64,000 nucleotides of DNA from Actinoallomurus liliacearum (GCF_039542035.1 NZ_BAABHJ010000005.1:558001-622000), one strand, 5' to 3'. Counted from the stretch's first letter, positions 39,144 through 50,380 are shown. The notes: generated by a model not told the origin, from the letters alone. Program-made: numbers and translations.

Positions 39144-40148
39144 ATGCCCGATCTTGTAACACCGGAGGAGATCGAGGACGCCGCCCGGCGGCTGTCCGGG
39201 GTCGCGCTGCGCACCCCTCTGGTGCCGCTCCGCGGCACCAAGTCCTCCGTTCCTCTCCTGCTCAAGGCCGAGTCGCTGCAGCCGGTCGGCTCCTTCAAGC
39301 TCCGCGGGGCGTACGCCGCGGTCAGCGCCCTGCCCGAGGAGGAGCGGAAGAACGGCGTCATCGCGCACTCCAGCGGCAACCACGCGCAGGCCGTGGCGTA
39401 CGCGGCGAACGTCCTCGGCATCCCCGCCGTGCTCGTCGTCCCGACCACGATCCCCGCCGTGAAGGCCGAGGCCTGCCGCACGCTCGGCGCCGAGATCGTG
39501 TTCGTCGAGCCGACCATCGAGGCCCGCGTGGAGACGGCCGACCGGCTGGCGGCGGCGCACGGGTACGCGCTCATCCCGCCGTTCGACGACGCGCGGATCA
39601 TCGCGGGGCAGGGCACGATCGGCCTGGAGATCCTCGAGGACGAGCCCGAGGTGGACGCGGTCTTCGTGCCGGTCAGCGGGGGCGGCCTGATCGCCGGCGT
39701 CGCCACGGCGATCAAGGCGAAGCGCCCCGAGACCAAGGTCATCGGCGTGGAGCCCGAGCTCGCCGCCGACGCGCGCGACTCCTTCCGCGTCGGCCGCCGG
39801 ATCGGCTGGCCGGCCGCCGACACGATCCGCACGATCGCCGACTCCCTGCGCATCGAGCGCGTCGGCGAACTGCCGTTCGAGCACATCCGCGCGTACGTCG
39901 ACGACGTCATCGTGGTCTCCGAGGACGAGATCCGCGCCGCCATGCGGCTGCTCGCCCGCCGCGCGGGTCTGGTCGCCGAGCCGGGCGGCGCGGTCGCGGC
40001 CGCCGGGCACCTGGCGGCGACGGGCGCGCGCGGGCGGCACCACGGAGGGCGCCCGCAGCGTCACGTCGCCATCGTCTCCGGCGGCAACGTCGACCCGGCC
40101 CTCTACGCGGAGATCCTCGGCGACTCCGGAGAACCCAGCACGAAGTGA
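39144..40148 (+). CDS. Threonine/serine ammonia-lyase (catabolic-type, PLP fold II)
   Basis: 334 aa from ATG 39144. PLP lysine in PVGSFKLRGA, substrate loop HSSGNHAQAVA, glycine loop PVSGGGLIAG, and SGGNVDP near the end. It lacks the ACT-like regulatory domain of the long biosynthetic IlvA, so it is the short form that deaminates threonine or serine to the 2-keto acid. Monocistronic; its stop lies in the first of three tandem repeats. Confidence 0.88.
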   Translation: MPDLVTPEEIEDAARRLSGVALRTPLVPLRGTKSSVPLLLKAESLQPVGSFKLRGAYAAVSALPEEERKNGVIAHSSGNHAQAVAYAANVLGIPAVLVVPTTIPAVKAEACRTLGAEIVFVEPTIEARVETADRLAAAHGYALIPPFDDARIIAGQGTIGLEILEDEPEVDAVFVPVSGGGLIAGVATAIKAKRPETKVIGVEPELAADARDSFRVGRRIGWPAADTIRTIADSLRIERVGELPFEHIRAYVDDVIVVSEDEIRAAMRLLARRAGLVAEPGGAVAAAGHLAATGARGRHHGGRPQRHVAIVSGGNVDPALYAEILGDSGEPSTK

Positions 40149-40283
40149 CGGATAACGGTCCCGGGACCGGCGGCCCGGCCCCGGGATCGAAGTGATGGAT
40201 AACGGTCCCGGGACCGGTGGGTCCGGTCCCCGGGCCGAAATGACGGATCACGGTCCGGGGATCGGCGGGCCGGTCCCTGGACC
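40141..40283 (+). repeat. Three tandem 47-48 bp repeats at the end of the dehydratase gene
   Basis: Units start at 40141, 40188 and 40236, each reading CGAARTGAYGGATMACGGTCC then a GC palindrome (GGTCCCGGGACC in units 1 and 2). The stop codon TGA at 40146-40148 belongs to unit 1, and each later unit repeats the same TGA. The units differ at about a third of positions. They may act as stacked terminator hairpins. Confidence 0.75.
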
Positions 40284-40317
40284 GACCTTCGCGAAGGGGG
40301 GATAGTCTCAGAACGTC

Positions 40318-40614
40318 ATGCGTTCCGTATTCATTTACACCCTCGCCCGGCTGGCGCTGTTCGGCGCGACCGCCGGAGTGCTGTTCCTGACCGGGGCGCG
40401 TGGGTTCCTGCTCCTCGCGCTGGCCATCCTGATCAGCGGCATCATCAGCTTCGTCCTGCTGTCGCGTCAGCGCGACGCCGTCTCGTCCTCCGTGACCAGG
40501 CGCGCCGCCCGGATGCGGGAGAACCTCGCCGCCGGCGCCGCCCGCGAGGACGACGATGACGAGCCGGCCTCCTCCGCGACGGTCCGTGCGGAGAACCGGG
40601 AGCCCACCGCCTGA
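40318..40614 (+). CDS. DUF4229 family small membrane protein
   Basis: 98 aa. Two membrane helices (about 4-24 and 28-48: LARLALFGATAGVLFLTGARGFLLLALAILISGIISFVLLSRQRDAVS), then an Arg-rich, finally acidic cytoplasmic tail (REDDDDEPASS). The family is an actinobacterial one often beside menaquinone genes; no molecular role is known. Convergent with menG, 9 bases apart. Confidence 0.85.
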   Translation: MRSVFIYTLARLALFGATAGVLFLTGARGFLLLALAILISGIISFVLLSRQRDAVSSSVTRRAARMRENLAAGAAREDDDDEPASSATVRAENREPTA

Positions 40615-40623
40615 TTCAGCGGT

Positions 40624-41316
40624 TCAGCGGACGGCGTGGTGCAGAGCCACCGCGCCGAAGGTGAGGTTGCGCCAGCGCACCGAGGTCCAGCCCGCCTCCT
40701 GGATCAGCCGGGCGAACGCCGCCTGGTCGTGCCAGGCCGCCGTCGACTCCGCGAGGTAGTGGTAGGAGTCGGGGTTGGAGCTCGCCTTCGCCATCAGCGG
40801 CAGGCCGACCTTCAGGTGCAGGCCGTGCAGGGTCCGCAGCACCGGGTTCGGCGGCCGGCTCACCTCGCAGACGAGCAGCCGCCCGCCCGGCCTCGTCACT
40901 CGGCGCATCTCCGCCAGCGCCTGGACCGTGTCACTGACGTTGCGGATGCCGAAGGAGATCGTCACCGCGTCGAAGGACTCGTCGGCGAACGGGAGCCGCA
41001 TCGCGTCCCCGGCGACGAACCGGACGCCCGCGTAGCCGTTGCGCCGCACGCCCTCCTGGAGCATGCCGAACGAGAAGTCGCACGCGGCGGTCCGCGCCCC
41101 GGCCTCGGCGAAGGGCACCGAGGAGGTGCCGGTCCCGGCCGCCAGGTCGAGGACCCGCTCGCCGCGTCGTACGTCGAGGGCCTTGACGACCTCACGCCGC
41201 CACAGCCGGTCGAGCCCGCCGGTCATCAGGTCGTTGAGCAGGTCGTAGCGCGCGGCGGTGCGATCGAACATCGCGGCCACCTCGGCCGGTCGCTTTTCCA
41301 GGGATGCCCGGGTCAT
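40624..41316 (-). CDS. menG: Demethylmenaquinone methyltransferase
   Basis: 230 aa SAM-dependent methyltransferase (MenG/UbiE). VLDLAAGTGT is motif I, DFSFGMLQEG and GDAMRLPFADESFDAVTISFGIRNV are family hallmarks, and RVTRPGGRLLVCEVSRP is motif III. It makes menaquinone, the lipid electron carrier reduced by the Nuo complex encoded across the divergent promoter. Confidence 0.95.
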   Translation of the reverse strand: MTRASLEKRPAEVAAMFDRTAARYDLLNDLMTGGLDRLWRREVVKALDVRRGERVLDLAAGTGTSSVPFAEAGARTAACDFSFGMLQEGVRRNGYAGVRFVAGDAMRLPFADESFDAVTISFGIRNVSDTVQALAEMRRVTRPGGRLLVCEVSRPPNPVLRTLHGLHLKVGLPLMAKASSNPDSYHYLAESTAAWHDQAAFARLIQEAGWTSVRWRNLTFGAVALHHAVR

Positions 41317-41415
41317 GAGAGGTAAGCGTACGCAAGCGGTCGGTTAACGCGGCACACGGGCAGGCGCGTACGATCGGGCAGCGCGCATGGTTCCCGAGCA
41401 TCGAGGGGCAAGGTT

Positions 41416-41421
41416 TAGACT
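41416..41421 (+). promoter_or_regulatory. Candidate -10 hexamer of the menJ-nuo unit
   Basis: TAGACT fits the actinobacterial -10 pattern TANNNT. A weak TTCCCG-like -35 lies about 17 bases upstream. A start near 41428 would put the Rex-type site at about +10 to +27, a repressing position. Confidence 0.45.
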
Positions 41422-41436
41422 CACGGTGTAGGGAGC

Positions 41437-41454
41437 TTGTGAAGCGCTTCACAA
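41437..41454. promoter_or_regulatory. Rex-type operator, perfect 18-bp palindrome
   Basis: TTGTGAAGCGCTTCACAA, self-complementary over its whole length, fits the Rex consensus TTGTGAA-N4-TTCACAA of streptomycetes. It is 125 bases ahead of menJ and 1.5 kb ahead of nuoA, in the gap divergent to menG. Rex senses NADH/NAD+ and in S. coelicolor represses nuo, cyd and rex-hem genes. Confidence 0.88.
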
Positions 41455-41578
41455 AAGAACATGGAGAGCCAGATCGCACCCCGGGTCGCACCCGGCTCCT
41501 CGCAGCCCCGTACGATCCGTCGCGGCATCGCCCCGCCCTAGGGGCGGACTACCGAAACCGTGCACCCGAAGGATTCTC

Positions 41579-42859
41579 GTGACCGAGCCAGTGTCCATAA
41601 CGCAGAAGGACCCCGAGACCGAGGCCGACGTCATCGTCGTCGGCGCCGGCCCGGCGGGCTCGACCACTGCCTACCACCTGGCGCAGGCAGGGCTCAACGT
41701 CCTGCTCCTGGAGAAGACGACGTTCCCGCGCGAGAAGGTGTGCGGTGACGGCCTCACCCCCCGCGCCGTCAAGCAGCTGGTGAAGATGGGCGTCGACATC
41801 GACGCGCCCGGCTGGATCCGCAACAAGGGGCTGCGGATCATCGGCGGCGGCGTCCGGCTCGAGCTGCCCTGGCCGGACCTGGCGAGCTACCCGGACTACG
41901 GCCTGGTCCGCACGCGGATGGACTTCGACCAGATCCTCGCCGAGCGCGCCGTCGCCGCCGGCGTGAAGCTCCACATGAACACCAACGTCACCGGCCCGGT
42001 CCTCGACGACCGCACCGGCCGGATCACCGGCGTCGTCGCCAAGACCGCCGACGGCGAGGTGACCTACAAGGCGCCGCTCGTCGTGGCAGCCGACGGCAAC
42101 TCCACCCGGCTCTCGCTCGCGATGGGGCTGCGCAAGCGCGACGACCGGCCGATCGGGGTGGCGGTCCGGCGCTACTACACGAGCCCGCGCCACGACGACG
42201 ACTTCCTCGAGTCCTGGCTGGAGCTGTGGGACGGCGACCGGCTGCTGCCCGGCTACGGCTGGATCTTCGGCGTCGGCGACGGCACCTCCAACGTCGGCCT
42301 CGGTCTGCTCAACACCAGCGAGGCGTTCAAGAACGTCGATTACCGCGCGCTCCTGCGCAGCTGGCTCGCCGGGATGCCGGAGGAGTGGGGCTACCAGGAG
42401 GACAACGCCACCGGCCCGGTGCGCGGCGCGGCGCTGCCGATGGGGTTCAACCGGACCCCGCACTACACGCGCGGCCTCCTGCTCGTCGGCGACGCCGGCG
42501 GGATGATCAACCCGTTCAACGGCGAGGGCATCGCGTACGCGATGGAGTCCGGCGAGATGGCGGCCGAGATCATCGCCCAGGCTCTGGCCCGGCCGACCCC
42601 GGCGCAGCGCGAGCGTGCCCTGCACGACTACCCGCGCGTGCTCAAGGAGGCCTACGGCGGCTACTACACGATCGGGCGGATCTTCGTTAAGGCGATCGGC
42701 GACCCGCGGATCATGAAGTTCGCGACGCGCCACGGCCTGCCGCACCCGACGCTGATGAGGTTCACGCTCAAGCTGCTCGCCAACCTGACCGATCCGCGGG
42801 GCGGCGACGCGATGGACCGCGTCATCAACGCGATGTCGAAAATGGCTCCGGCGGCGTGA
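41579..42859 (+). CDS. menJ: Geranylgeranyl-reductase family flavoprotein, probable menaquinone side-chain reductase
   Basis: 426 aa from GTG 41579. FAD fold: GAGPAG near residue 22, the family KVCGDGLTPRAVK, AADGNSTRL, and GDAGGMINPFNGEGIAYAMESG. In M. tuberculosis the homologue MenJ (Rv0561c) saturates one isoprene unit of MK-9 and also sits near men and grcC genes. Placement between menG and nuo, with a prenyl synthase at the operon end, supports this over an archaeal-type lipid role. The symbol is by analogy. Confidence 0.85.
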   Translation: MTEPVSITQKDPETEADVIVVGAGPAGSTTAYHLAQAGLNVLLLEKTTFPREKVCGDGLTPRAVKQLVKMGVDIDAPGWIRNKGLRIIGGGVRLELPWPDLASYPDYGLVRTRMDFDQILAERAVAAGVKLHMNTNVTGPVLDDRTGRITGVVAKTADGEVTYKAPLVVAADGNSTRLSLAMGLRKRDDRPIGVAVRRYYTSPRHDDDFLESWLELWDGDRLLPGYGWIFGVGDGTSNVGLGLLNTSEAFKNVDYRALLRSWLAGMPEEWGYQEDNATGPVRGAALPMGFNRTPHYTRGLLLVGDAGGMINPFNGEGIAYAMESGEMAAEIIAQALARPTPAQRERALHDYPRVLKEAYGGYYTIGRIFVKAIGDPRIMKFATRHGLPHPTLMRFTLKLLANLTDPRGGDAMDRVINAMSKMAPAA

Positions 42860-42976
42860 GACGAGAGAAGAAATGATGATCGCCCTGCCTAGGATTGGGA
42901 ATCCCGCCCGTGCACAGCGGCCATGCCGCGTCGGCGGCGCGCTCGAAGGCAATCACCCAGAGGGGGGTGTAGGGAT

Positions 42977-43336
42977 TTGAACCTCTACGTTCCTATTGTC
43001 GTACTCGGCGCGCTCGCGCTGCTGTTCGCGGTGGGCTCGGTCGTCATGGGGTCCTTCACGGGACCCAAGCGCTGGAACCGCGCCCGTCTCGAAGCGTACG
43101 AATGCGGTATCGAACCGACGCCGCAGCCGGTCGGCGGTGGCCGCTTCCCGGTGAAGTACTACCTGACCGCGATGCTGTTCATCGTCTTCGACATCGAGAT
43201 CATCTTCCTCTACCCCTGGGCGGTCGCCTTCGACCACATGGGGCTGTTCGGTCTCGTCGAAATGGTGCTCTTCATCGTCACCGTCCTCATCGCGTACGCC
43301 TACGTGTGGCGACGCGGTGGTCTGGAGTGGGACTGA
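42977..43336 (+). CDS. nuoA: NADH-quinone oxidoreductase subunit A
   Basis: 119 aa from TTG 42977 (GTAGGGA before it); the longer upstream frame is Arg-rich and rejected. Three membrane helices, with YECGIEP and FPVKYYLTAMLFIVFDIEIIFLYPWA conserved. Membrane-arm subunit near the quinone channel. First of the 14-gene nuo run; nuoB follows after 2 bases. Confidence 0.96.
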   Translation: MNLYVPIVVLGALALLFAVGSVVMGSFTGPKRWNRARLEAYECGIEPTPQPVGGGRFPVKYYLTAMLFIVFDIEIIFLYPWAVAFDHMGLFGLVEMVLFIVTVLIAYAYVWRRGGLEWD

Positions 43337-43338
43337 CA

Positions 43339-43893
43339 ATGGGTCTTGAAGAGAAACTCCCCGCAGGCGTCCTGCTGACCACGGTCGAGCAGGTCATCGG
43401 CCTGGCGCGCAAGAGCTCGGTCTGGCCGGCGACGTTCGGCCTGGCCTGCTGCGCCATCGAGATGATGGCGACCGGCGACCCGCGCCACGACTTCTCCCGA
43501 TGGGGAATGGAGCGCGCCTCCGGCTCGCCGCGACAGGCCGACCTGATGATCGTGGCCGGCCGGGTGAGCCAGAAGATGGCCCCCGTGCTCCGGCAGATCT
43601 ACGACCAGATGGCCTCGCCCAAGTGGGTCATCGCGATGGGCGTGTGCGCCTCCTCCGGCGGCATGTTCAACAACTACGCGATCGTCCAGGGCGTCGACCA
43701 CATCGTCCCCGTCGACGTCTACCTGCCCGGCTGCCCGCCGCGGCCGGAGATGCTGCTGGACGCGATCCTCAAGCTGCACGACAAGATCCAGAACACCAAG
43801 CTGGGCGTGCACCGCAAGCGGGAGATCGAGGAGCTGGAGAAGGCCCGGCTCCGCCAGCTTCCGCTCCTGGACCAGCCCGAGGTGGTGTCATGA
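43339..43893 (+). CDS. nuoB: NADH-quinone oxidoreductase subunit B
   Basis: 184 aa. Carries the terminal [4Fe-4S] cluster N2 next to the quinone: C37-C38 (LACCAIE), C103 (GVCASSGG) and C132 (LPGCPPRPE). Peripheral arm. Its stop overlaps the nuoC start (ATGA). Confidence 0.98.
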   Translation: MGLEEKLPAGVLLTTVEQVIGLARKSSVWPATFGLACCAIEMMATGDPRHDFSRWGMERASGSPRQADLMIVAGRVSQKMAPVLRQIYDQMASPKWVIAMGVCASSGGMFNNYAIVQGVDHIVPVDVYLPGCPPRPEMLLDAILKLHDKIQNTKLGVHRKREIEELEKARLRQLPLLDQPEVVS

Positions 43894-44636
43894 GCTCCCA
43901 GCACCCTGAGCAGCAGGCCGAGCAGGCCGCCGACCAGCTCCCGGCGCACGCCGAGGAGGAGCGGCGGGAGCAGCCGATCGCCCGGATGGGCATGTTCGGT
44001 GCCAAGACCACCGGCGACACCTCCGGCTACGGCAAGCTCGTCATCCGCCAGGCCCCCAAGGTCTCCAGCCCGCGCCCGTACGGCGGTCCGCGCACGACCG
44101 GCGCCGAGGGCGAGTTCGACGAGATCGCGGACGCGTTGGAGCGTGCCTACCCCGAGTTCGGCGAGGCGATCGAGCGCGTCGTCGTGGACCGGGGCGAGCT
44201 GACGCTCGTCGTCCGCCGCGAGCACCTGCTCCAGGTCGCCCAGGTCCTCCGCGACGACCCGGCGCTGCGCTTCGAGCTGTGCACCGGCGTGTCCGGCGTG
44301 CACTACCCGGCGGAGACCGGTTCGGAGCTGCACGCGGTCTACCCGCTGCTGTCGATGACCCACAACCGGCGCGTCCGGCTCGAGGTCACCGCCCCCGACG
44401 CGGACCCGCACGTCCCGTCGCTGATCACGGTCTACCCGACCAACGACTGGCATGAGCGCGAGACGTACGACCTGTTCGGGATCGTCTTCGACGGCCACCC
44501 GGCGCTCACCCGGATCATGATGCCGGACGACTGGCAGGGCCACCCCCAGCGCAAGGATTACCCCCTCGGCGGGATCCCCGTCGAGTACCGCGGAGCCAAG
44601 GTGCCCCCGCCCGACGAGAGGAGGTCCTACGTATGA
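43890..44636 (+). CDS. nuoC: NADH-quinone oxidoreductase subunit C
   Basis: 248 aa. A 75-residue Gln/Glu-rich leader (SSQHPEQQAEQAADQLP) precedes the 30-kDa-subunit core (TNDWHERETYDLFGIVFDGHPALTRIMMPDDW and HPQRKDYPLGG). Not fused to NuoD, unlike enterobacteria. ATGA overlaps at both ends. Confidence 0.97.
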   Translation: MSSQHPEQQAEQAADQLPAHAEEERREQPIARMGMFGAKTTGDTSGYGKLVIRQAPKVSSPRPYGGPRTTGAEGEFDEIADALERAYPEFGEAIERVVVDRGELTLVVRREHLLQVAQVLRDDPALRFELCTGVSGVHYPAETGSELHAVYPLLSMTHNRRVRLEVTAPDADPHVPSLITVYPTNDWHERETYDLFGIVFDGHPALTRIMMPDDWQGHPQRKDYPLGGIPVEYRGAKVPPPDERRSYV

Positions 44637-45979
44637 CCGCCACGGACTACGACGCGTACGGCACGGGCGAGGCCGCTGAGGGCACCGTCTACAACGTCAA
44701 CGGCCAGGACTGGAAAGAGGTCGTGGACGCCGCGGCGTCCGGCGACGAGGACCGCATGGTCGTCAACATGGGTCCGCAGCACCCGTCGACGCACGGCGTG
44801 CTCCGGCTCATCCTGACGCTCGACGGCGAGACGGTCGACGAGGCCCGGCTGGGCATCGGCTACCTCCACACCGGCATCGAGAAGAACATGGAGTACCGGA
44901 CGTGGACCCAGGGGACCACGTTCTGCACCCGCATGGACTACCTCGCGCCGCTGTTCAACGAGGCGGCGTACTGCCTCGCGGTGGAGAAGCTGCTCGGCGT
45001 CACCGACGACGTCCCCGAGCGGGCGCAGGTCATCCGGGTGATGATGATGGAGGTCAACCGGATCTCCTCGCACCTGGTCGCGATCGCGACGTTCGGCCTC
45101 GAGCTCGGCGCGACCACCGTGATGCTCAACGGGTTCATCGAGCGTGAGTACGCCCTCGACATCTTCGAGATGGTCGCGGGCCTGCGCATGAACATGGCCT
45201 ACATCCGGCCGGGCGGCGTCGCCCAGGACCTGCCGCCGGGCGCGATCGACAAGATCGGCGACTTCGTCAAGCGGGAGAAGCAGCGGCTCAAGCAGCTCCG
45301 CAAGCTCCTCGACGCGAACCCCGTGTTCGTCGCGCGGACCAAGGACATCGCCTACCTCGACCTGACCGGCTGCATGGCGCTCGGCGTCACCGGTCCGGTG
45401 CTGCGCTCCGCGGGCCTGCCGTGGGACCTGCGCAAGACCCAGCCGTACTGCGGCTACGAGACGTACGACTTCGACGTGCCGACGCAGCAGACCTGCGACG
45501 TGTACGGCCGCTACCTCGTCCGCATGGCGGAGATGGAAGAGTCCCTGAAGATCATCGAGCAGTGCCTCGACCGGCTGAGCTCCGGCTCCGCCAAGTCCGG
45601 CCCGGTGATGATCGAGGACAAGAAGATCGGCTGGCCGGCGCAGCTCGCGCTGGGGCCGGACGGCATGGGCAACTCGCCGAACCACATCGCGCACATCATG
45701 GGCCAGTCCATGGAGGCCCTCATCCACCACTTCAAGCTGGTGACCGAGGGATTCCGGGTGCCGGCCGGCCAGGTGTACGCCGCGGTGGAGTCGCCGCGCG
45801 GCGAGCTCGGCTGTCACGCGGTCAGCGACGGCGGCACCCGCCCGTACCGCGTGCACTTCCGCGACCCGTCGTTCACCAACCTGCAGGCGGCCCCGGCGAT
45901 GTCCGAGGGCGGCCAGGTCGCCGACATCATCGCCGCGGTGGCGAGTATCGACCCGGTCATGGGGGGAGTCGACCGATGA
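44633..45979 (+). CDS. nuoD: NADH-quinone oxidoreductase subunit D
   Basis: 448 aa, 49-kDa subunit that with NuoB forms the quinone pocket. MGPQHPSTHGVLRL holds the quinone-binding His, with GYLHTGIEKNMEYRT, ESPRGELGCH and the final GGVDR typical. A short 40-residue extra N-terminus. Start overlaps the nuoC stop; ATGA with nuoE. Confidence 0.98.
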   Translation: MTATDYDAYGTGEAAEGTVYNVNGQDWKEVVDAAASGDEDRMVVNMGPQHPSTHGVLRLILTLDGETVDEARLGIGYLHTGIEKNMEYRTWTQGTTFCTRMDYLAPLFNEAAYCLAVEKLLGVTDDVPERAQVIRVMMMEVNRISSHLVAIATFGLELGATTVMLNGFIEREYALDIFEMVAGLRMNMAYIRPGGVAQDLPPGAIDKIGDFVKREKQRLKQLRKLLDANPVFVARTKDIAYLDLTGCMALGVTGPVLRSAGLPWDLRKTQPYCGYETYDFDVPTQQTCDVYGRYLVRMAEMEESLKIIEQCLDRLSSGSAKSGPVMIEDKKIGWPAQLALGPDGMGNSPNHIAHIMGQSMEALIHHFKLVTEGFRVPAGQVYAAVESPRGELGCHAVSDGGTRPYRVHFRDPSFTNLQAAPAMSEGGQVADIIAAVASIDPVMGGVDR

Positions 45980-46640
45980 GCTTCGAGCCAGAGGTCCAAG
46001 CGCGGCTCGAGCGCGACGCCAAAGAGATCATCGCCAAGTACCCGAAGACGCGGTCGGCGCTGCTGCCGATGCTGCACCTGGTGCAGTCCGAGGTCGGGTA
46101 CGTCAGCGACGACGGCATCCAGTTCTGCGCCGACACGCTGGGCATCACGCCCGCGCAGGTCACCGGCGTCGCGACCTTCTACACGCAGTACAAGCGTGAG
46201 CCGGTCGGCGAGTACCACGTCGGCGTCTGCATCAACACGCTGTGCGCGATCATGGGCGGCGACCAGATCTGGGAGGAGCTGTCCGAGCACGTCGGCGTCG
46301 GTCACGACGAGGCGACGGAGGACGGCAAGATCAGCCTCGAGCGCCTCGAGTGCAACGCGGCCTGCGACTTCGCTCCCGTGATGATGGTCAACTGGGAGTT
46401 CTTCGACGACATGACGCCGGAGAAGGCCAAGCAGCTCGTCGACGACCTGCGCGCCGGCAAGCCGGTCGCGCCGACCCGCGGCCCGTCCTCGGTGTGCTCC
46501 TGGAAGCAGGCGTCGCGGGTGCTCGCGGGCTTCAACGACGGTCGCGCCGGCGAGGGCGTGCAGGCCGGCCCGGAGTCGCTGGAAGGCCTCGAGCTGGCCA
46601 AGCGCGAGGGCTGGACCGCTCCTGAGCCCGAGGAGACCAA

Positions 46641-46644
<4 letters not shown>
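45976..46644 (+). CDS. nuoE: NADH-quinone oxidoreductase subunit E
   Basis: 222 aa, 24-kDa subunit with the [2Fe-2S] cluster N1a: C85-x4-C90 (CINTLC) and C126-x3-C130 (CNAAC). A C-terminal extension from about residue 160 (GPSSVCSWKQASRVL) is common to actinobacterial NuoE. ATGA overlaps both neighbours. Confidence 0.97.
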
Positions 46645-47935
<1,291 letters not shown>

Positions 47936-47939
<4 letters not shown>

Positions 47940-50380
47940 CCGTCACCAGCGACAGCACCGGGGTCGAGAAGCGCGAGGACCTGATCTCCGTCACGATCGA
48001 CGGCTTCGAGATCAGCGTTCCGAAGGGCACGCTGATCATCCGGGCCGCCGAGCTGCTCGGTATCCAGATCCCGCGGTTCTGCGACCACCCGCTGCTCGAC
48101 CCCGTCGGCGCGTGCCGGCAGTGCCTGGTGGAGATCCCGGACGCCGGCAACGGGCGGCCGATGCCCAAGCCGCAGGCGTCCTGCACCACCACGGTCATGC
48201 CGAACATGGTGATCAAGACGCAGCTCACCTCGCCGGTGGCCGACAAGGCCCAGCACGGCGTGATGGAGCTGCTGCTGATCAACCACCCGCTGGACTGCCC
48301 GATCTGCGACAAGGGCGGCGAGTGCCCCCTGCAGAACCAGGCGATGTCCAACGGCCGCGGCGAGTCCCGGTTCGTCGAGACGAAGCGGACGTTCCCGAAG
48401 CCGCTCGCGCTGTCCTCGCAGGTCCTGCTGGACCGCGAGCGGTGCATCCAGTGCGCCCGCTGCACGCGGTTCTCCGACCAGATCGCCGGCGACGCGTTCA
48501 TCGACCTGTTCGAGCGCGGCGCCAAGGAGCAGGTCGGCGCGGCCACCGACGAGCCGTTCCAGTCCTACTTCTCCGGCAACACGGTGCAGATCTGCCCGGT
48601 CGGCGCGCTGACCGGCGCGGCGTACCGCTTCCGCTCCCGGCCGTTCGACCTCGTGTCGACGCCGAGCGTCTGCGAGCACTGCGCCTCCGGCTGCGCCCAG
48701 CGCACCGACCACCGGCGCGGCAAGGTGACGCGCCGCCTGGCCGGTGACGACCCGCAGGTCAACGAGGAGTGGAACTGCGACAAGGGCCGGTGGGCGTTCA
48801 CGTACGCCACCCAGCCCGACCGCCTGACCCACCCGCTGATCCGTAACGAGGACGGCGTGCTGGAGCCGGCGTCCTGGCCGGAGGCGCTGAGCGTCGCGGC
48901 CGAGGGCCTGGCCCGCGCCCGCGGCAAGGCCGGCGTGCTGACCGGCGGCCGGGTCACCCTCGAGGACGCCTACGCGTACAGCAAGTTCGCGCGGATCGCG
49001 CTCGGCACCAACGACATCGACTTCCGCGCCCGCGCGCACTCGGCCGAGGAGGTCGAGTTCCTCGCCGCGACCGTCGCGGGCCGTCCGATCACGGTGTCCT
49101 ACACCGACCTGGAGAACGCCCCGGCGGTGCTGCTGGCCGGCTTCGAGCCGGAGGAGGAGTCGCCGATCGTCTTCCTGCGGCTCCGCAAGGCGGCCCGCAA
49201 GAAGGGCCTGAAGGTCTACTCCGTCGCGCCGTACGCCACGCGCGGCCTGCGCAAGATGTCCGGCACGCTCCTGGCCACCGCGCCGGGGGCCGAGGCCGAG
49301 GCCCTCGGTGACCTGATCACCGGGACCGCCCTGGACGACGCGGGCAAGGCCGCCGCCGAGCTGCTCAAGGCCGACGGCGCGATCATCCTCATCGGTGAGC
49401 GGCTCGCCGCGGTGCCGGGCGCCCTGTCGGCCGCCGGCCGGCTCGCGACCGCCACCGGCGCCCGCCTCGCGTGGATCCCGCGCCGGGCCGGTGAGCGCGG
49501 CGCGGTCGAGGCCGGCGCGCTGCCGACCCTGCTGCCGATCGGCCGTCCGGTCACCGACGCCGCCGCGCGCGGCGAGGTGGCCCGGGCCTGGACCGTCGGC
49601 TCGCTGCCGGCGACGCCGGGCCGCGACACGACGGGCATCCTCGCCGCCGCGCGGGACGGCGGGATCGACGCGCTGCTCATCGGCGGCGTCGACCCGTACG
49701 ACCTGCCGGACCCGGCCGGAGCGCTCGAGGCCCTGGAGAACACCCCGTTCATCGTCAGCCTGGAGCAGCGGGTCAGCGCGGTCACCGACCGGGCCGACGT
49801 CGTGCTGCCGGTGGCGACGGTGACGCAGAAGGCCGGGACCTTCGTCAACTGGGAGGGCCGCGGCCGCCAGTTCGACGTCGTGCTGAAGACCCCCGGCGTG
49901 ATGTCGGACCTGAAGGTGCTGGCCGCCATCGCCGACCAGCTCGACGTCCACCTGGGCCTGCCGGACTCGGCGGCGGCCCGCCGCGAGATGGCCGCGCTCG
50001 GCGCGTTCCGCGGCGACCGGCCGAGCCTGCCCAGCGTGCCCGCGGCCGTACCGGCCGAGCCCGGCAAGGGCGAGGCGCGGCTGGCCACCTGGCGGATGCT
50101 GCTCGACGCGGGCCGGATGCAGGACGGCGAGCCGTACCTCGCGGGCACCGCGAAGACGCCGGTCGCGCGGCTGAGCGCGGCCACCGCCGCGGAGATCGCA
50201 GCGGACGGGAAGGTCACCGTGGCCACGGCGCACGGCGAGATCACCCTGCCGCTGGAGATCGTCGACATGCCGGATCGCGTGGTCTGGCTCCCCGAGAACT
50301 CCCCGGGCTGCGCGGTCCACCGGGACCTGGGCGTTTCGGCCGGGGCGGTCGTGAAGATCCAGAACGGGAGCGTCGCATGA
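47936..50380 (+). CDS. nuoG: NADH-quinone oxidoreductase subunit G
   Basis: 814 aa. [2Fe-2S] N1b C49, C60, C63, C83; [4Fe-4S] N5 H117, C121, C124, C130; N4 C170, C173, C176, C220; and the off-path cluster N7 C246, C249, C253, C281 (CEHCASGC ... NCDKG). A molybdopterin-oxidoreductase-like body follows. Having all four N7 cysteines groups it with E. coli and Thermus. GTG start in the nuoF stop. Confidence 0.97.

Noticed and set aside
40141..40283. CRISPR array
   Set aside because: The three units are contiguous with no spacers and no cas genes lie in the window.
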